From positions 1 through 7,777 of the forward strand of contig CAMDZY010000080.1 of assembly GCA_945910975.1 (NCBI GenBank): 7,777 nt of DNA, in the 5' to 3' direction. The position numbers and the translations under genes are program-made. Within the stretch, counting starts at the first letter, position 1; the number at the start of each line of letters is the position of its first letter. Of the stretch, positions 6,088 to 7,777 are shown in pieces. The DNA comes from an uncultured Clostridia bacterium. Its GTDB lineage: Bacteria > Bacillota > Clostridia > Oscillospirales > Oscillospiraceae. The notes under the pieces were generated by a model. That model was not told where the DNA came from. It did not search any database and saw nothing but the letters and a program-made list of their open reading frames with translations.

Positions 6088-6546
6088 ATGAAAAAGAAAA
6101 TGTGTCGTTGGCTTGCGTTGCTGGCCAAAGTTGTATCGTGTCTTGCTCTTTATTTCAGCATCTGCATCTTGATTACGGCGGCAGATAAGGTGATTGCTGC
6201 AGACCTGGTTGGCACTGGGTATTTGTTTTTGCTCTTAGGTTCCGCCTTCTTGATTGTCCAGCTTATGTTGGCACTGAACGCAACAAAATCCCTCTTTTTC
6301 GAACACCACAATGGCTGGGTTTCTATAGCAATGAAGTTATTGGCTGGCTTGCCATTGTATTTGAGTCTGATTGTTCTGGCCTTTTTCGCTGAAGACATCA
6401 TGTCGCCGCTTGTTGTTTCCACCGGTTATGTATTGGCATTAGCAGGAATCCTTCTGTTTATACTTCAATTTACTTTGGCAGTCTATGGCATTGGCAGCCT
6501 TATGGACAAAAAGGAAGCTGCTGTGCAGGGATTGGAGAACAAATAA
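6088..6546 (+). CDS. Four-helix membrane protein with internal duplication, family unknown
   Basis: A 152-aa, strongly hydrophobic protein with four predicted membrane helices (about 9-30, 42-64, 79-100, 109-135), a Lys-rich N terminus (MKKKMCRW) and a short charged C-terminal tail (MDKKEAAVQGLENK). Residues 8-70 and 77-139 align without gaps at an offset of 69. Shared positions include W8/W77, K14/K83, LY at 21-22/90-91, S24/S93, TGY at 43-45/112-114, G51/G120, Q58/Q127, LA at 61-62/130-131 and SL at 68-69/137-138; by hand count 20 of 63 are identical. So the protein is a tandem repeat of a two-helix unit. The start is the ATG at 6088 with an excellent GAGGAGG (6075-6081) six bases upstream; a TTG at 6073 lies before that SD. 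It is divergent to an XRE regulator. I do not recognise the family; a small transporter, channel or immunity-type protein is conceivable but unproven. Confidence 0.85.
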   Translation: MKKKMCRWLALLAKVVSCLALYFSICILITAADKVIAADLVGTGYLFLLLGSAFLIVQLMLALNATKSLFFEHHNGWVSIAMKLLAGLPLYLSLIVLAFFAEDIMSPLVVSTGYVLALAGILLFILQFTLAVYGIGSLMDKKEAAVQGLENK

Positions 6547-6694
6547 GGCGACACCGCACAATTTCCCAGTCTGCTTGCAAAAAATCCTGTTATATTGCTC
6601 AAAAATCCTCGGCGATCCGTCCGGATGCCCTACGATTTTTGAACAGTCTGACGAAACTTCCGCATTCTGTGCACCGGAATTGTGCGGCATTGCC
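6547..6694. mobile_element. MITE-like element (148 bp) with imperfect terminal inverted repeats
   Basis: The left end GGCGACACCGCACAATT (6547-6563) and the reverse complement of the right end, GGCAATGCCGCACAATT (6678-6694), match at 14 of 17 positions, with the inner 10 bp perfect. ATAA stands immediately outside both ends (6543-6546 and 6695-6698), as expected of a short target duplication; the left copy contains the TAA stop of the membrane gene. The inside is also folded: TCAAAAATC (6599-6607) pairs with GATTTTTGA (6634-6642), enclosing GGC-g-ATCC/GGATGCC (6611-6629). No plausible protein is encoded. It could instead be a structured RNA or a repeat family without transposition. A 4-bp match can arise by chance in AT-rich DNA. 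Confidence 0.5.
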
Positions 6695-6700
6695 ATAATC

Positions 6701-6746
6701 CAAATCCGGCAAAAACGGTACATTTCAGCCGTTTTTGCCGGATTTG
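6701..6746. terminator. Long hairpin, possible bidirectional terminator
   Basis: An 18-bp perfect stem (6701-6718, CAAATCCGGCAAAAACGG, with 6729-6746) encloses a 10-base loop. It lies between the convergent membrane-protein gene (plus) and DUF3021 gene (minus). GC-rich blocks separated by A/T runs and flanking AAAT/ATTT give a terminator-like shape on both strands, although the U-run after the stem is poor. It starts six bases after the MITE-like element and could be part of the same repeat. Confidence 0.5.
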
Positions 6747-6818
6747 TATATTATTTTAGTGTTGTATTTGCATTGGTGCAAGATTTCCGTGATGATAGAC
6801 CGCCTCCTGCGCCGACAT

Positions 6819-6842
6819 ACCGGGTACGACCCGGTTATTTTT
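6819..6842 (+). terminator. Plus-oriented terminator-like hairpin
   Basis: ACCGGGT (6819-6825) and ACCCGGT (6829-6835) form a 7-bp GC-rich stem with a 3-base loop, followed by TATTTTT (6836-6842). On the plus strand this has the form of a rho-independent terminator and would stop transcription coming from the membrane-protein gene. It overlaps the stop codon of the minus-strand DUF3021 gene, where no U-run follows, so it would not terminate that gene. The 72 bases before it (6747-6818) show nothing else I can support. Confidence 0.55.
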
Positions 6843-7311
6843 CGTTGTGCTTATTTCCTTGCTTTTTATCCAAAGCGTTGTTTATTTTTTTAATGTTGCG
6901 TTTTCCGACCGCGTACTGCACGATCCATACTGCGATAAAGATCAGGACAAAGATGCCGAAGTAGCTTATAATACCTTTTAGACTGTGTTCCATCCAATAT
7001 AGAACATAGGCAATCGGCATGAAAATTACCGAAACAATCAGAAAGAATATTCCGGTCTGTTTTACAAGACTCCAATGCTCGATCTCCCATATAACGGAGC
7101 AGGCGGCAAATCCGGAACCTAGGATTCCGCATAGAATTGTTTGCAGTAAAACGGCATGAATTTCACTTCCAGCCACCGCAATCAGTTCAGGCGCACACGG
7201 TGTATAATAACCGTTTGCAAATATAAGAGAAAGAATGATGGTTATGGAATGCCCGATTGCAACGCCGAGCGGAAACCCCAACAGACCGCGTAGAACAATT
7301 TTTCTTTTCAT
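6835..7311 (-). CDS. DUF3021 family membrane protein, partner of the LytTR regulator
   Basis: A 158-aa integral membrane protein with four predicted helices (about 7-31, 52-74, 86-106, 113-134) and a Lys/Asn-rich cytoplasmic tail (137-158). The order of short N terminus, RGLLGFPLGVAIG, the IWEIEHWSLVKQTGIFF segment after helix 2 (74-90) and two further helices matches DUF3021 proteins. These are typically encoded beside a LytTR regulator and are thought to hold it inactive at the membrane; that role is taken from LytTR regulatory systems in general, not shown here. The start is the ATG complementary to 7309-7311, with GAGGTGG upstream (7323-7317) inside the end of the LytTR gene; the gap to the LytTR stop is 10 bp, so the two are co-transcribed and probably coupled. 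An in-frame ATG at 7371 would overlap LytTR and lacks family-like sequence. Confidence 0.85.
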   Translation of the reverse strand: MKRKIVLRGLLGFPLGVAIGHSITIILSLIFANGYYTPCAPELIAVAGSEIHAVLLQTILCGILGSGFAACSVIWEIEHWSLVKQTGIFFLIVSVIFMPIAYVLYWMEHSLKGIISYFGIFVLIFIAVWIVQYAVGKRNIKKINNALDKKQGNKHNEK

Positions 7312-7321
7312 ACCTGCCACC

Positions 7322-7762
7322 TCATATCCCCAGTATTTGTTTGATTTTCGGAACATATCGCCTTGATACATAAGTTTTTGTTCCGTCTGTCAATTCCACA
7401 CAAATCGTTCCTGTAAAGCTCAGATCAAAATTCTTGACCTTTTTCAAGTTGACGATTTCTGAATTCGAGATGCGAACAAATTGCTCCGAATCCAATCGCT
7501 CGCTTATTTCGTACAGCCGAAAGCGTACAGTATATTCTCCCTTACTTGTAACCGCAAACACCTTTCCGGTATTTGCATAAATCCGTATCAAATCATCCTG
7601 CGCAATTACCTCAATTTTCCCATCTTTACTGCCGGAAATGATTTTTGGTATGCTTTGCGACAGTTCGCTGACGATGCGGTTTACGGCTTCCGTCATAGAA
7701 GCGGTCAAAATGATGACTTTTGGTTCTGAATAGGAAGCGTCAATTTTCACTTCAACTTGCAT
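7322..7762 (-). CDS. LytTR-domain DNA-binding regulator
   Basis: A 146-aa stand-alone LytTR regulator with no receiver domain. After an N-terminal strand-helix segment (VEVKIDASYSEPKVIILTAS, then MTEAVNRIVSELSQSI) comes the LytTR domain, about residues 45-143. Diagnostic pieces are IEVIAQDDLIRIYANTGKVF, EYTVRFRLYEISERL, FVRISNSEIVNLKKV and the end KTYVSRRYVPKIKQILG. LytTR proteins bind direct repeats in promoters through a beta-rich fold. With the DUF3021 gene 10 bp downstream this forms a LytTR regulatory system, often autoregulated; its promoter lies beyond the right edge. Two starts are possible, ATG at 7768 or 7762. AAGGAGA (7777-7771) is only about 3 bases from the first but 9 bases from the second, so I chose 7762; choosing 7768 adds Met-Pro. 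Confidence 0.92.
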   Translation of the reverse strand: MQVEVKIDASYSEPKVIILTASMTEAVNRIVSELSQSIPKIISGSKDGKIEVIAQDDLIRIYANTGKVFAVTSKGEYTVRFRLYEISERLDSEQFVRISNSEIVNLKKVKNFDLSFTGTICVELTDGTKTYVSRRYVPKIKQILGI

Positions 7763-7770
7763 TGGCATCT

Positions 7771-7777
7771 TCTCCTT
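7771..7777 (-). promoter_or_regulatory. Shine-Dalgarno site deciding the LytTR start
   Basis: AAGGAGA on the minus strand is a near-perfect SD at the window edge. Its GGAG core is 3 bases from the ATG at 7768, which is too close, and 9 bases from the ATG at 7762, which is a good spacing. This favours the shorter protein. Confidence 0.7.

Noticed and set aside
5934..6128. An N-terminal extension of the XRE regulator with a hydrophobic helix.
   Set aside because: The extra residues are a translation of the AT-rich promoter palindrome and run into the divergent gene's coding sequence. The HTH domain begins properly at the ATG at 5933.
6485..6964. A 159-codon plus-strand open frame across the end of the membrane gene, the MITE-like element and the DUF3021 3' end.
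   Set aside because: It starts inside the membrane-protein gene in another frame, translates hairpins and inverted repeats, has no SD, and runs antisense into DUF3021; the protein resembles no family I know.
7312..7371. A longer DUF3021 protein beginning at the minus-strand ATG at 7371.
   Set aside because: It would overlap the LytTR gene by about 50 bp, while a good SD and ATG exist at 7311, where the hydrophobic family-like sequence begins.
1..7777. CRISPR arrays, tRNA or rRNA genes, riboswitches, insertion sequences with transposase, and phage genes.
   Set aside because: Reading both strands showed no regularly spaced repeats, no cloverleaf-type sequence and no matching protein motifs.

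Overview
The window looks like a chromosomal segment of a low-to-medium GC Firmicute, most likely a gut-type clostridium (Oscillospiraceae/Ruminococcaceae-like). The evidence is a Gram-positive-style DNA polymerase I with a degenerate proofreading domain, purine-rich Shine-Dalgarno sites, a rimI-tsaD pair, and a LytTR/DUF3021 pair. The family-level assignment is inference; no rRNA or marker gene is present to fix it.

Left part (1-3994, plus strand): a compact housekeeping operon of polA, rimI and tsaD. Each gene overlaps the next by 14-20 bp, so they are probably translationally coupled. They encode DNA repair/Okazaki-fragment processing, N-terminal acetylation of ribosomal protein bS18, and the tRNA t6A37 modification enzyme.

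Middle part (about 4036-5614, plus strand): an accessory block with visibly lower GC. It begins with the 3' stump of a GNAT acetyltransferase gene that has no 5' part. The stump overlaps a class I SAM-dependent methyltransferase gene, which overlaps a second, complete GNAT acetyltransferase by ATGA. The block ends in a 14-bp perfect palindrome followed by a strong rho-independent terminator. The stump marks a recombination or deletion junction immediately behind tsaD.

Right-centre (5613-6546): a small XRE-family regulator (minus) and a four-helix membrane protein (plus) are divergently transcribed. Their promoters interleave, and a 22-bp perfect AT-rich palindrome covers the regulator's -10 box. 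The membrane protein is made of two gapless copies of the same two-helix unit. I do not recognise this membrane protein family; the pair is the best candidate here for an uncharacterised module.

Right part (6547-7777): directly after the membrane gene stop codon lies a 148-bp MITE-like element with imperfect 17-bp terminal inverted repeats flanked by ATAA on both sides. It is followed by an 18-bp-stem hairpin and a smaller plus-oriented terminator-like hairpin. The window closes with a minus-strand LytTR regulator and a DUF3021 membrane protein, a recognised type of LytTR regulatory system; its promoter is beyond the right edge. No tRNA, rRNA, CRISPR array, transposase or prophage gene was seen.
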